Assembly (NCBI GenBank): GCA_964035545.1
Contig: OZ037766.1
Location: forward strand, 7,045,722 to 7,109,721
Direction: 5' to 3'
Source of the DNA: Bugula neritina
Taxonomy: Eukaryota; Bryozoa; Gymnolaemata; Cheilostomatida; Bugulidae
DNA length: 64,000 nt
Below the pieces are notes generated by a model. The model did no database searches. It was given only the letters and a program-made list of their open reading frames with translations, and was not told the DNA's origin. A program made the position numbers and the translations under genes. Positions 12,931 to 38,500 of this stretch are shown here, piece by piece; position 1 is the first letter of the stretch, and each line of letters begins with the position of its first letter.

Positions 12931-13120
12931 AATATTTCTTAACACAAACACACATGGCAAATTATGCAAGTATTTATTTTTCTTAAACCAGCTCACCATT
13001 ATTATATACATTATTGTCCTCATCCAGTCTGTTAGAATTATGTATATAATAATGGTGAGCTAGTTTAAGAAAAATAAATACTTGCATAATTTGCCATGTG
13101 TGTTAGTGTTAAGAAATATT
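12931..13120. repeat. 81-bp-arm inverted repeat at array end
   Basis: 12931-13011 and 13040-13120 are reverse complements with about two mismatches, around a 28-bp loop. The loop is the inverted form of sequence found at the 3' end of other array units (CTAACAGACT...GATGA). The structure therefore looks like a fold-back inversion at the end of unit 5 rather than a transposon. Confidence 0.8.
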
Positions 13121-13244
13121 AAAAAGTATATTAGCTATTTATTTTTTAATAAAGCATAAAAGATTCTTTTTAATTCAATACTATTTTCATGCTTGTCATA
13201 CACCACTATACCATCAAACTTATAATACAAGAATATACCCGGTT

Positions 13245-13312
13245 TATATATAAGAGTCTTATATATAAGAGTCTTATATATAAGAGTCTTATATATAAGA
13301 GTCTTATATATA
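13245..13312. repeat. 15-bp tandem repeat, about four copies
   Basis: Unit ATATATAAGAGTCTT repeated, ending in a short AT run. Non-coding. Confidence 0.8.
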
Positions 13313-13399
13313 TATATTTGTGCATCATTGTGTGCGACATTAATACATGCCGCGTTTACTTAATTATTATACTCATTATGAATAATTATAATCATTATA

Positions 13400-15650
13400 T
13401 GTAAGTTATATGATAGTATATAAAATATTTATCCGTATTCTTGACTTCTAATTACTTACATATAAAAATTCATGCATTCCTGAATATTTATTAGGTTATA
13501 TTTAAGATTTATGCTTCAAGACCGATTATATAATTATAGGTGTGCTTAATAAACTGTTGAAATATTATGTATACAAAATCATGAACAGCATGTACTTTTC
13601 AACTTCCGTCCCGTTTAAGTAAATGTAAATTGCTGTAATTGCATATCGGCATTTTATTTGCTCTCAAAAGAAGCTAAAAGTTTGCATCAATTTCATAATT
13701 AACAAGAAGCTGCATTAATATCTGGCTTTTTATGTTGATTAAAAAGCAAATCAGTGATTACTTTATATTTCTTTAAAAAGTGTAAATTAAATAAGAAACA
13801 GACTTCTCATATTTTTCAAATTAAAAAAAGTAGCTCTTTTCTTAAACTTAGAAGGCTCAAGAAGATTGGAGAATAATTTTTGCTGAGAATTTTCCCCATG
13901 CAGTGCTATCCTCCCAACTCCTAGTGCAACCAACAATATAATTATTGTTAAGTGTATATAAGTATATTATACTTTAAATTCAATCCCTTAACTTATTTCA
14001 TGCTATTAAGCAGTGGTCTATGTATAATCCATTTAACTAAACAAGTGTTTAAAACAATAACCAATAGCATTAACCGCAAATTATTAATCATCAAAGTTCA
14101 TTATAATTTCAACTATATTTAACATTAAATCTTTGTCAGCCCAAAAAAATTTAAACTTACTTACGAATACACAAAGTCTATCTATACTTCAATTTTCATA
14201 ACCATGTAGTATAGATTTAAAAGGTGATGAAAATACACATATCATCTTCAATAAAGCAGTACTGAAATAGAAGCTGTTGGTCAGAGCCTCCATTTTGTTT
14301 GTGTTATCCTCAAAAACTGTTAATCATGGAAATAATTTGATTGTTGAGCAGAATGTGCAAAGTCGATATCAGGAATTGTTTACTGTCCCATTGTTGCTCA
14401 ACCTCTACACATATTTTGTATGTATATTTATTTAAAGTATATTAATTGTTGTAATTCTTAATGATTTTGTTTGGCTTTTACATAAAATATGGAATTAGGA
14501 AGTTAATTGTCATCTCTTGAGTTACAATCCTCAATAACTAACATATAGACAATTGTAAAATATAATTTTAAAACAATGATATTGAAATGGTTTACAGGAA
14601 TTGTTTAAACATAGTATACTGCATTTATATAGAACACTTTGAGTCTCTGTAAAATGCATAACAGAAATAAAATTGTTTGACTATTTGAAGTGTTGAAAAC
14701 AAGATAGATATAGCATTATTTTTGATTTATATATTTGCATACTTTAAAATTTTATTATATAAAGCATTACAGACCTAGGTTTCTCAACTCCTGCAACATT
14801 GCAACATATTATCATATTATTGATATACATATATTACACACATATATTACACTGCATAATATATCATAACATTATTTTATTACATGTATATTATATTATA
14901 TTTCAATTGAAAAAAGTTATATATTTTATAGATCTTTGAGGTTTTATATCATGTACAATCATGATTACTATAAATATACACAAAATAATAATATGCAGCT
15001 ATATACTTTATAATTTATTATGTACTATTACTAATTCAGTGCTATTTAATCTTCATGTTTTTATTAGTGTTTGTTTTCATATATATGACAGTTTTTAGCT
15101 ACTAATATAAGGTTATTGTATAACTATGACATCTTGTTCAATCTATTTGAGATCATGACAATACAGATCTGACATCTCAATTTGCTATAATTATTCATTT
15201 CAGGCTGAAATAGAACAAAAATATCAATTAAATGTTGAAATCGTAATATATTATTATAATAAGCTTTTCTGCTTAAAAACTCAAATTATAAAAATAAGGA
15301 ATACTTAACAAGCAATTTAATAAATGCACTTTATAAATGAATTTTCTAATCGAAATAGATGACACACTTTTGAACATATTATAGTGCTCCAAAAATTATT
15401 TTAATTTTACGCACACCGTGCAAATAAAAGTTCTTTTAGTTGCTTGCATGCACAAAATTGTCAAAACACAAATAGATGTGTTTGCCTAAAGCAGCAATTG
15501 CTAAAAATTGTTTGAATATAATTGAATAAAAAAGGGCACAAAGTTTATAGCAAATAAGCTAAGCAGTAATACCAAGCATATATTGAATAATGCAATCACA
15601 GCAGCAAAGTAAATGCAGGAGTACTTCTATTAACTTAGCGACACTCATAT
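13400..15650. other. No gene; 3' flank of astacin gene
   Basis: Very AT-rich sequence downstream of the minus-strand astacin gene that ends at 15651. No exon, RNA gene or element boundary was seen. It may contain the 3' UTR of that gene, but I could not single out a polyadenylation signal. Confidence 0.4.
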
Positions 15651-27188
<11,538 letters not shown>

Positions 27189-27282
27189 TGCAGCGAATGC
27201 TATAATATACATATATTACAGCTTGCGTATGGTTTATAAGCAAAACTTTAATAGAAATGGCTCCAAACATCACGCCGACACG

Positions 27283-27290
27283 CTTTTATA
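27283..27290 (-). promoter_or_regulatory. Candidate TATA box, astacin gene 1
   Basis: Minus-strand TATAAAAG about 95 nt upstream of the start codon at 27188. The paralogue has TATAAAAAG at nearly the same distance, which supports a shared core promoter. The transcription start is not known. Confidence 0.45.
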
Positions 27291-28720
27291 TTTAGCTTGA
27301 CACCGACTTGCTGAAAACTGATTGTCAACACATTTCCTATTGTATGCTACTGTATTTCTCCTTGGTATTTACATTAACCTCTACACTCCTAGTCACGTAT
27401 TTAAGATGCAGTAGCCATCCAACTTGTCACAACACCAAACTGTAAACTTTTAAACCTTGCTTATAAAACTAGCATCTTTTTGCCATAGAAATTACGCTGA
27501 TGGAGAAACTTGTTACAGTAGTTTGTAAGCTTTTTGCAACATAAGCTATTATGTGAAATAATAGGCCAAAAGTTAATTGAAGATAAAACACCAAATCTTG
27601 TACATATTCTAATATACCTGCAAACCTGTAAACCCATAATTGGTTAAAACATAATATTGTAATGCCATCATTGTTTATAATGCTTACAACATATCTAAAC
27701 ATACTATTTTGATGAACTATTTGTTGGTTAAAATTGTAGAAGTTATTCTGTTTCATATTAATTCAATGACATTGGATCTGTAGTCTTATGACAATAAGAT
27801 ATATCGCAATGCACATGTTTAAACAGCCTCATAGTTTTAAATTACATTTCTTTAGAATTCAATTCATTGTTTAATCATTGAATGTTATGACTTGAAGCAA
27901 CTTGTGTACATGTGATTTATTATATTATAGATTTCAGTCTGATATAAACAACTATATGTGCATACTCAATACAAGTAGGTATAGGAAAACTGCGTAACAT
28001 AATTGCCAAAGTATTATACTTCTGTAAAAATTTGTATCCAGAACAAAGATTGTAGCTTTTATGAAATAAAATTTAAATTTAAAGTAAGAAATTAAAGTTG
28101 CATTTATACCTTCACGATTTTCAGTCAACCTAAGCTGCTCTGAAATATTTTTACTCCCATACCAGAAGCTATAACGGAGCACCAAGTTGTTTAGTTAGAG
28201 ACAAACCCATTCTGGATTAATTGTTTCAGAGCTGGGTAAAGTAAAATAGCAATTATACCGATACATTTTAGCACATAGCAAGTAAGGTTTGAGATATGAA
28301 GACATTGCAACAATATTGTGATGTTAATTAAACTTTATATTTCATTTAAGTATGGTTTCTAAAAAAATATAATATACTTGTTTGTAGTATAAAAGAACTA
28401 TTGTGTTTTTATAAGCTAAATAAATATATGACCACATAAGCACCAAAAGTGGACCATGATATAAATTCACAAGTTGAGCACCTCTTATAGAAAATTCTAT
28501 ATATACAGTTACATAATATCAAAAAGAGTAGCAGTATTAGGAAAATATTGCATACATGTCGTGGCATGAAATAGAAATAACTCTAACAATTTCTTGTATC
28601 TAAGTTGTATAAATGCTACAAATCATGCCCAATGCAAAAACAGAGATGTGATATATAATATATATGCTACGATTGTTCTTAGATTATCAACGGGCAAATT
28701 ATAATGATTTCTTAAGTAAT
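27291..28720. other. Intergenic between the two astacin genes
   Basis: AT-rich. It should hold the upstream region of the 15651-27188 gene and the 3' UTR of the 28721-32876 gene. No other coding feature is supported; the open frames at 27469 and 27952 have no recognisable domain. Confidence 0.45.
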
Positions 28721-31700
28721 TTAGCAGCTGTCACATGTGAATGGGCACATGCTCCTCACTCTAAGGGAGATCATGCATTTGTTTTGATAGTCGGGGCACT
28801 TTGAATCCTTGTCAGCGCATCCAGCTTGTACAACTGGAGGTTGAGTTGTAGTTGAAGGTTTGATTGCAACCTAAAACCAAAACAATATGACATCATATCC
28901 TAGTAACAGTATATGCTATGGTTTCTATGTTTATATGGCATATAATATACTGCAATGCCATTTAATGGTTTTTAAATTAAGAGTTGTCTTCCTTTATGAT
29001 CCTACTAATGTAATGAACTACCATATTACTCTATATTTTCATATATACCATTCTTGACATTGATGCATTCACCACAAGTGGGTTGCAATATGATGTGACA
29101 TATAGCTCATTATCTTCTGACAGAAAGAGAGTACTCATATTGAGTAAATTATACTACTTTGGTCTATTACCAGCAGTGCATCTTAACTTAAATTCTTCGA
29201 ATTATAATTTCATAAAAAAAGGTTTATAAATACGTGTTGCAAAATAAGGTGAAAAATTACATATAAGCAACCCTTACATCACTAGCTGTGCATGTTCCAC
29301 AGGTCTTCATACAGTTCATACTCAAATAACTACTGTAGGCGGGCTCTTCACAATACCGCTCCCAGCTGGGACAATAGGTTGACATATCTTCACAGTCTAT
29401 AAAACAAAAAATATAAAAATGTCTTATGAAAATAGCAGTAGCATTGAAATAGGCTAAGTTAAGACACTGGCAAGTAATGAATAGAGTCAATGTTTAGGCC
29501 TACACAATTTAAGACCACAGGCCAAATTTTTATCATGCTTGTACCATGCCTTCTAACCAAATTATCATAATTGTATTCATATCATAACGGAATATCTGTG
29601 ATGAAACCAAATTTATGCTATATTGTAGTAGCACAGATGATACATAACACAGTGTTAGAAGCAGACCAAGTACCTGGTGCTGGGTTATTGCAAGTGTCAC
29701 AAGATTTCTGACAGTTGACACTCATGTAGGAGGGGTTTCTGGAGCATTCTCCGTTTTCTGCCCAGGTAGGGCAGTATTGGTTGTTGTCAGTACATCCGGT
29801 CACAGTTGGTGTTGTAGTGGCTACGGTTGTAGCTGTGAAATACAGGAATGCCTTACATAAGAGGCAACAACTCTTTTATGTAATGCTCTAATGCAATGTA
29901 ATGCTCTATCAAAACCCTGTTATTTTGTGTTACTCTATCTAAACTAATCAAGAATTGGCAACGTTGGGTAGTCATTAAGACAATGAAATATGATCAAACT
30001 ACATACTTTCCTAAATGAAAATTTTAAGATAGTTTATCCTTGAATAGCTAAGATTGAATTACAATAAAAACGGTTTTTTATATTATATATTATATAATGT
30101 ATACTAATCTTTTGGCAAAAGCTTTTTTGTAACTAATTTATCAATAAACAATTGGTTGATTAGATAGATAAAGGATAAGCACTTACTGGCACATGTTCCA
30201 CAACTGAATCTACAATTAGTAGACATGAAAGTTTGGTAACGAGAATCAGTACAGTAGCCAGTATCTGCCCATTGAGAACAGTACTGGTTAGAATCTTGGC
30301 AGTTCAGAGGAGCCCTGGTAGTTCTTGAAGTAGGTCGTGGGGTGGTAGCGACTGGTGCAACGGTAGCTGTAATAGATAAATATGGCATATGGGTATTGGA
30401 TACTTATATGGATATTAGTTTCAGTGTGATTACAGAGTATAAGTGATGTAGTGTGGTGGCAAATTCTTACCAACAGTTCCGTCGCATATTTTAATGGGAC
30501 TGGCTCGGTTTCCAGAGTCACACCAACATCTGCAGTCTGGTCCTTGGAATCCCTGAGGACAGGTTCTTGCTGCGCATCCATTGGCTAAAATAAAACAAAT
30601 GAAAAAAAATTATGAAAATGTATAAAAATTGTGTAATATTAATGATTTATTTTAAAAAAGCAGAATATTATAGCCTTATAAACTATGCTACATAAAAAAC
30701 TTCTTACCTGCAGGGCAGCCGTAGATGGTATTGGCAAGCTGAATGTCTTTGAAACTGAAACCATCTCGATTTCCCATAGCATTTTGAAATCTCGAGTCTC
30801 TTGCAAGGATTGTTGGCTGGCCATTAGCACTGAATGCCTGTAAAACAAAATATTGCTGGCTGATTATTTAAAGAGAAAGCATTTGTCTTCCCCACGCACC
30901 ATGTTGCAATGCACCAATAAATAAGACCATGCCATATCATCTTTTACCAAAGCTGAGGCTCCTTGCATCGTGTTTGGCCTTTAGAAAAGGCCAACAGCTA
31001 TATTGATGGCATCAAAAGCTGCGTTTGTTCAGATTTCTCAACAAATAAATACAGGCCACAAAGTTTTTTGCACATAAATATAATTTCAATTCAAATCCAA
31101 AAACCTAAGTCTATATTTAGAAACTTGGGTATACTACAAACAAGTTTTTTTAGCAAATTAAATGCCCAATAAGGTATGTAGCATTAAACTCACGTATTGG
31201 GAATAGTGCATGACACTGGTGTAATCATATGGCACACCATAGCTGCTGACTTGAGAAGCTGGGTACCTCATGAAGTTGTATGCCACTCCTTGCTGAATGT
31301 TTTGCGTATTAATATAAACAAACCCATCTCTGTCAGGTCTAGTCTGCTCATGCTGGAAGCCAATGGCGTGTCCAATTTCATGAATAACTATTCCTTTCTA
31401 CAACAAAAATGTAATACATTATAATATTTTTTCTATTGCTACACAACTTCAAAAATTTAAATAAATATTGTATATCCATTATAACAGGTTTGATTAAAAG
31501 TGGCCCAAATAAAAAGAGCAATGGAATTCTACTGCAAGATCTATTTATAGAAATAGTTAAAAACTGGTATTATAAGAAATTAGTTGCAGCCGCTATATAA
31601 GTAGATATATAAGTATATAGTACGGTAGTATGACATTTTTACTTACATATCTACACCCGGGAGCTAAGGTAACAGGCTGGACACCACCAATCATACCAAC

Positions 31701-32876
31701 ATATGATGAACAACCACCTCCATTTTGAAATCGGATTCTATTTCTGTCAGCGGATGATGCCGGAACAAATCTGAGACACGTGTATCGGTGGTAGTCGGCA
31801 ATGGCCGACATTATTACTTGCCTGTCACTTGAACCTGAAAAATTTACCAAATAATTAAATTTATGAGTTAAATTTATTTTATGAAAGATGCTATTAAAAA
31901 TGTATAAATGAGATTTCTGGCTGAACCCCAACCCCCCCCCCTCCTTTCTTAAACTAAAACATGTGAATTCTACTCACTAAACACATTATTCATGTCGTAT
32001 GGGACTCTTCGGTTTGTCCATCTAGCATTCGTGTTTGTAGTAGCTTTCCTCTTCTTCCTTCTTCCTTGTGTTGTAGTTTGATTTTCCATGGCATCCATTT
32101 CCTTTAAAAAGCAGGTTATTGATTTACAATGGCAATTTAATAGTTGATTTTACGAACAAATATCTAACAGTTTTATTTTTTTCTAAGAGCGGTATAAGAG
32201 TTACGTACCTTTCTCATTTCCATGTAAGTATCCATTTTGTACAGCATGTCCATCTCTACCATTACAGTATCTTCATCTTGCATTATTTCAAACATTTTAC
32301 CTGTAAAACACCAAAATTGAGTGATTTCTATATCCAAGCTGAAGTTTGCTTTGGTTCTTGTTGGAAAAAAATATTTGTATATGGATATTATACTGAATCT
32401 TTCTGCATCAGTTTGTGTTACAATAGCACTTTAATTCTTTTTTATTCATTCACATATATAGTAAAAAAAAACAAAATGCATATTGGCAGAAATTAATTTC
32501 AACACTAATAATTGTATACCACTGAAATAGCAGTACTGAAAGTACTACAGAAGAAGGCTATTTTAATGCCTTCATGAAAAACTTCATATTGAACCTCCTA
32601 ACCCTCCATGTCTAAAATTATTGACAAGAACAAACTACTTACTCATACTCTTATTGGATGCTGCTGCCATGATGGCGCCATCCATACTCATTTGTTTTCC
32701 TTTAATCATCATAGCCGTGGAGATAGCAACCATTGCCAGCTGCAGAAGTGTAATATAGTAAGTATAAACAATAATCAATCATCAATATCATTAAACTATA
32801 TTACACTGTATATTTTAAAAATAGCAAATTATATGCTTACCAAAGCTGCACTGGTTAAAAAGAATATACGAGCCAT
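28721..32876 (-). CDS. Astacin metalloprotease with four ShK domains
   Basis: Paralogue of the downstream neighbour, same strand. Exons: 32876-32841, 32739-32643, 32300-32209, 32101-31978, 31834-31647, 31397-31194, 30837-30708, 30584-30471, 30366-30187, 29832-29674, 29396-29278, 28870-28721; 530 aa. Exons 1, 5, 6 and 7 match the other gene exactly in length (36, 188, 204, 130 nt), and phases agree throughout. Signal peptide 1-22; the propeptide ends in a basic run RRKKRK before the mature start [10 protein letters not shown]. The zinc site [12 protein letters not shown] is at about 185, and the Met-turn is SVMHY. The Cys-rich segment [10 protein letters not shown] is in exon 8. ShK domains occupy exons 9-12, the last ending Cys-Asp-Ser-Cys-stop. 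All catalytic residues are intact, so it is likely an active secreted protease; substrate is unknown. The RRKKRK run suggests furin-type processing, which the paralogue lacks in that form (it has KTKRK). Confidence 0.93.
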
Positions 32877-32981
32877 ACTAAATGACTGAGCTGTGTCAAG
32901 CAAAAGTATATAAATCAAATATAGCTGATGCTTTCAGATGGCAGTGAAGTGTGTGAATGACTTTATTGGACCGCAGCAGAG

Positions 32982-32990
32982 CTTTTTATA
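32982..32990 (-). promoter_or_regulatory. Candidate TATA box, astacin gene 2
   Basis: Minus-strand TATAAAAAG about 106 nt upstream of the start at 32876, matching the arrangement in the paralogue. A second AT-rich TATA-like string lies about 35 nt before the ATG and cannot be excluded. Confidence 0.45.
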
Positions 32991-35558
32991 CTAAATGAAG
33001 GGGGCGATGATTCACGCTCCAGTAACTCGCAGCTCAATACGAGGTTTAAGTTGCACTGTAATGATATTTATTAACAGGAACAATGTGTGTACGCTAATGA
33101 CCTGTTGTATGAGAGCGCTGACATTCAATAGCGGGTGACTCACGCAGACAGAACCATATGCTCACAGGAAGTTTGCGCAAATTAAAGTTTGTTTACTGTT
33201 TGTAGTATTTTTGAATGATTAGGACTCAACAGAAATTATTGGTAAAATTTCTCAATGTTATTTCTTAGTGCAACTATTATGACATCATATTATATAACTG
33301 CTATATTTGAAGATGAAAAATACTGTCAGCGCGCATGGCTAGTAGTGATTTCAAACTATAATAACATGATCTTTGGTAAATATTTTTTTCAAAAATATTG
33401 ACATTTTATCTATAAATTTAGGCATCAGCAGTGACTTGAAAAAACCATGGGAAACTTGAATTTTTTCTCACCCATTCTCCGCTTTGTCCTGGCATGGGGT
33501 ACTTGAATATAGAACATAAATAAACCCAACCTAAAAATATTCTACTCCTCGAAACACACTGTTGATATTAAATTTGATTAAGAAAATCAGAAAATGTTCA
33601 AAGAAGATAAATTGCCAGTCAAGATAAATTGTATACACAGTTGACAACATTGGAACATAGTATTATGTGGCCTGTAACCACATGACAGGGGATAGGCATA
33701 ATTTTTCTTAAAAATGAGCTTCAAGTATGGAATGAAAAGCATATCTTTACCAAAACTTTTCACTTTATTTGAAGTCTCAGATGTAAATAAAACTGGGGGT
33801 GTAAACACTTGAAAATATTCATTTATGAGAAATTTGGCTGTAAGGTTAGCCAGTCTAGAATGAGTTAAATAAATTATTTGTTGACTTTTTTATGTATTAG
33901 CAACTATAACCTTTGTATAGCAAGAATATTGACAAACTTATATATTGAAATATAAGTTTTCTCTTTAAATATTTTGTTGCTTATAGACAAAAGAACATGT
34001 CAAATATAGCTGCCAAACCTTTTGCTAAATTTATTATATATTATGTTAGTGTCAGCAAAGAAAATTCAAATTGAGCTAAGCTTATCACATTTGTTTTTGT
34101 ACCTAGACCTGAAATGTAGAAAGAAGATCAGAGAAAATATATTTGGAATGTGATAAAAACTTTGAAGAAGGCAAAGTTATAACTACTACCACAACACAGA
34201 TGCAACTTATGCAAGTGTTTTTCTACTCCACAATTAACAGATATGCATCGTAAAAAATTCACAGAAGTCGCTATTTTTGACTTTACAACATTCAAAGAAA
34301 CTACTGAGCCTGTAAGTTTAAGTAAATAGACCATCTGATAAATTTATGCATACAGTAGTCTGTCTTCAATATTGTGATTCTTCAATGTTGTTATCAGTGC
34401 CTCATAAGGTATAGTTCAATTTTTCATCATTCTATCCTCTCTCATTGTATTGATTTCATAATACCAGAAAAAGCAACAAAACAGTGAAAATAGCCTAATA
34501 AATACAGATAGCTAACATACTATGATTTTTTTCAGTGAAAGCTTGTTGGATTTTAAGACTGTCATAAATATGCATTGGCAGTATAATAGAGATAGCATTG
34601 CCCATTAATAGATGATTAACTCTTTTGCACACTCATCATTCCAAAGTTTCAATTTGAAAGGACAGAGATTTGGAGTATCAAGTATGAAAGTAGAGCATCG
34701 TGACTGACTCATCGAATGAGTCATTGAAACAACATGTCCATAAAAGGGCATTGCACCAACAGTTTGCTAGGAAAGCCACAGTTATGCTATGGGTACTTTG
34801 TGCTCTGTGGTGATGAAGTTGAGATACAAAATGTGCTGACTTTGTTTAGAATTTAACCATCGTGGTGTGTTACAAATATACATAAAGAGAAGATAACCAA
34901 GATGGGTTAAATTTATTTGATATTGCTCTCCAACCAGGAGTTTGATTTGGGACACACAGATAATATAATAACATAATATAGTAAACATATATAATATTAA
35001 TATTTTGAACCAAAGCTACAATAACTGATATATTTTACACTGGACATTATGAACAGCTCTGCATGCATAATATTGCAGACTATATATTATGTAGTATGAA
35101 GTATCAAACCAAGTAATATTTGTAAGAGGTATGATGCATCTAAACCACAAAAATAACCTGTAAAATGATATTTAATTTACACGTGAATCTATTTAGTGAA
35201 TGATTTAAAAACTTGAGCTAATTTCCATTTAACTAACTTATTGCGAGTCCGCAGCAAAAAGCTTCTTACTATAAAACTATCCTCTATTTTGCACCATGAT
35301 TAGTTAGAGTATTATATCTAATATGAGAAACCACAACGTTCAGCAAGTAATAAGCAGCATAAAGTGACATAATATGTACATTAGTTTGGTACAATGCCCA
35401 TTCAAGTATATGAAAATAATGTAACACCAAGAGTTCTATACACAATACACTTGTTCTATAATATAATAAAATCTAGGAGACTAGAATATTGTCACAGAAG
35501 AGAATCTATCACAATGGTGAGGCAGCTGCTGTACAGCTTGGTACAGGCTGTAAACCGT
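32991..35558. other. No gene; between astacin and piwi genes
   Basis: Presumed distal promoter of the four-ShK astacin gene on the left, and the 3' UTR of the piwi gene on the right. No exon, RNA gene or mobile element was recognised. Confidence 0.4.
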
Positions 35559-38500
35559 CTAGAGATAGTAGAGTTTGTCTGCAAGATGTTCAGAAGGATC
35601 TCTTCTTATGTTCTCTCCGATCAGATACGCCAACTTGTGAGCATACTAAAATCAAAACCAGTTAAATAGTTGACAAAACATTCTAACTATTCAGTGTACT
35701 TAATTAAAACAATTGATCCCAAAATATCTTACCCTGTATTTCATCCACATTCAATTGAGTAAAAAAGATGCTTTGTTACTACATGAACCCATCTAATGCA
35801 TATATAGCAGTACTACAACTGAGGGGAATGTAAATAAACTGGCATAGATAGATTGGTGGAGATAGAAAGTAACCAGCTGACTGGAAAAACTGCATCATTC
35901 AAAAAGAGACGACTACTTAACTTTATCAGATAATGAGAGTAACATTTGTGAAAGACATGGAAAGGCTCATTCACAGAGTAACATGGCATACAATATGTAG
36001 GGCTTCACAACAATACTCCCATTAAAATAACATCAGCATACAATTGAGAAAGGAAATGATTCAAATTAATAAAACAAAGTATAATCTCTGCTATCATTGT
36101 AAACAAATATATTAATCTGAACAATTATCAGATCATTCACCGTCATACAATTACTGAGTAACCACTAATGACAGCATGTTTTGAAATTTGAGAATACAGT
36201 ATATGTGAAATAGCTGCTGTTTATTGCCAGTTAATCCACATACAAAATTAATTACTAAATAACAGAGTTCAAACACAAATCACACCATTACACAATATTT
36301 AAAGACATTTCAGAGTAAAATTCCAGTCACAACAGTCACAAAGTAGATGAGTTTCATATTGCAGCACTAACTTAGTTTTCACAATCTTCAGACAAATGTT
36401 CTTATAAGATTAGTTAATTGCAAGTCTGTGTAGTTACACAGTTTGCAGAGCACATAATTTTATATCTCCTTAACTCTCATAAAAGGAACTGAAAATAATT
36501 GCACCAACTTAGCCAATAGGTGTGCTTCAAATTACAGACCTATACCCATATCCTTTACTTTCCGAAATATCCTTAACTGAGTTAGTGTTTACAAATCATG
36601 CACATCTGTTAGTGATTTAAAGTCCAGATGATTTGGACATGAGAAGAACCTAAGATATCTGTTTGACATTTAACATTTACGTGTCATTCATCATAAAATG
36701 ATTGGGTTTCAACATATATATATAACTGTTTATATGCACAGCATATGCACCATGTGCCTACAGCCCACAATTTCTTGACCCCCCCAACTATTATTTATAT
36801 TTCATAACCTCATAAATATATACTGTATGACTCTCACTTGAATAATAAGATACTTCTATAACAACACTCAAATTGTAAAAATCAATGTAATTTCTGTTTA
36901 GAAAGGAAATAGCAACCAAGAGCCAATGTGATTGCACTAGGATAACATTATTTGTATTAAGAGTGCTTCTTCATGAAATTATACTTTATCATGACATAAG
37001 TCCTAAGAAGACACCAGCTAAAGTTAGCAACTATACATGAGTTGACTTGTAAATTATGATGAATCAACTACATTTGTTTTCACACAACTATACAAACACT
37101 GATTGGTATCCTGTAACTGTAACAACAAAAAGCTGCCACAGTTCTTGCGCAGCTACATGACTATATACGTAGATCCCAGCAGGTTGAAGTGTACCATATG
37201 TGTACATGCTATGCACTATGCTGATTACATGGATGGTTAACGGATACTACTCCCAGCAATTTTGAATGTTTGGGAGAATTCAATGTTTAAACTTGAACAT
37301 TATTAAACGCACACCAGTGTCCATACATATAGCACATTTACTGCAGTGCTTAAAAACTTTAATCTGCTTCAATAACCTCATAAAGGCTGAATCCAAGTTA
37401 CCACTATGAAGTCTGACAATACAAATACTTTACTAACAATTTCTAGAAGGATTCTATACCTGACAAGGAGCAGGTACTCTGACAGTGCCTGTCCAGTTGT
37501 AGTAGAGGTGACACATCTTGTAGGCCAACTGTTGTAGGTTGTCACTACGTAGCTGTGTGTTGTCATGTACCACAACATAGTGAGTAGGTGTTACCGTGCC
37601 TTGAGTTACGTGCTGAGACACCAGGTAGAAATCATACCTACACAGACGGCATTACACACAGTTGAGTTGATGTTACGAATGAAATTAAGTTGATAGCAAA
37701 ACATGACATACATTCTAGACATGAGAATATGAAAGCCACGAGGTTGCAGAAGGAACCCACTTACCACTTAGCCTTGGTGACAGTGTGATCTAACACAGTA
37801 CCAGGTGGGGGGTTATCCATAGCCTACAAGAACAAGAAAAGCTTTACACAACAGAAAAACATTTGTTTTGGAGCTTTTTATTTTCAGAACAGAAAACAAG
37901 CAGCAGTTGAAATCACAAACTACATTCTCTAGAATCTAGATAATAGAGTTCAGTGACTCCTGCTACAGAGAGAAACCAAATGACCTGCTTACCCTGGCTG
38001 AACCTCAACACTGACCTGTCTATTTATAGCGAAGAATCTGGTGTTGATTCTTTTCTGCACCACAACCACTATGAGGCCGGGTGGCTGTATCTTGTACTGT
38101 TCAAAGGAGGTGAAGCAAGATAACAGTTGGCTAACTTCGTGGTTGGCTACTGTCTCCAACATGGAGTCACCAACGCCATCTCTGAACACTATAATCTTGT
38201 CTGGGAGAATGTTGTTGATCTGCCAATAATAAACTGGAGTCAGAAAAAGGAGTGAGATGCAGTGATGGAGAAATACTAGCGTTCTAATGCAGCAAAAATA
38301 GGTTATGTGTTCAACCAAATTTATCAAAAAATTAAACAATTAAAACTTTTTATTACTGTACATAAGCTGAATATAGCACCACAAAAAAAACATAACAAAA
38401 AAGCATATGATAATTACATAAACATATTTAAAAATGGGCCGACTTTAAAGGCATATAATATACTTATTTTAAGGCCGTTGTTATAACCATTTTACCTAAA

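Larger units (their letters stand above)
4160..13130 (+). repeat. Degenerate tandem array with coiled-coil frame
   Basis: Five related units of about 1.1-1.4 kb begin near 4190, 5390, 6720, 7800 and 12300, with an extra 3' part-unit at 9340. Each unit contains the phrase AAAATGGAAGAGCTCTAATA, then a Lys/Glu-rich frame with the core EELIKLERFMQHLEKVLN, and several units continue into a shared 3' segment around AGAAGATGGACCTGCAGAGA. Units 2-3 (5840-7000) and the pair 9338-9949 plus 12005-12560 are near-identical, so part of the array was duplicated as a block. The block was later interrupted by the pogo-like element at 9952. Most frames outside the core carry stops, so most of the array is probably not functional coding sequence. 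Confidence 0.75.
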
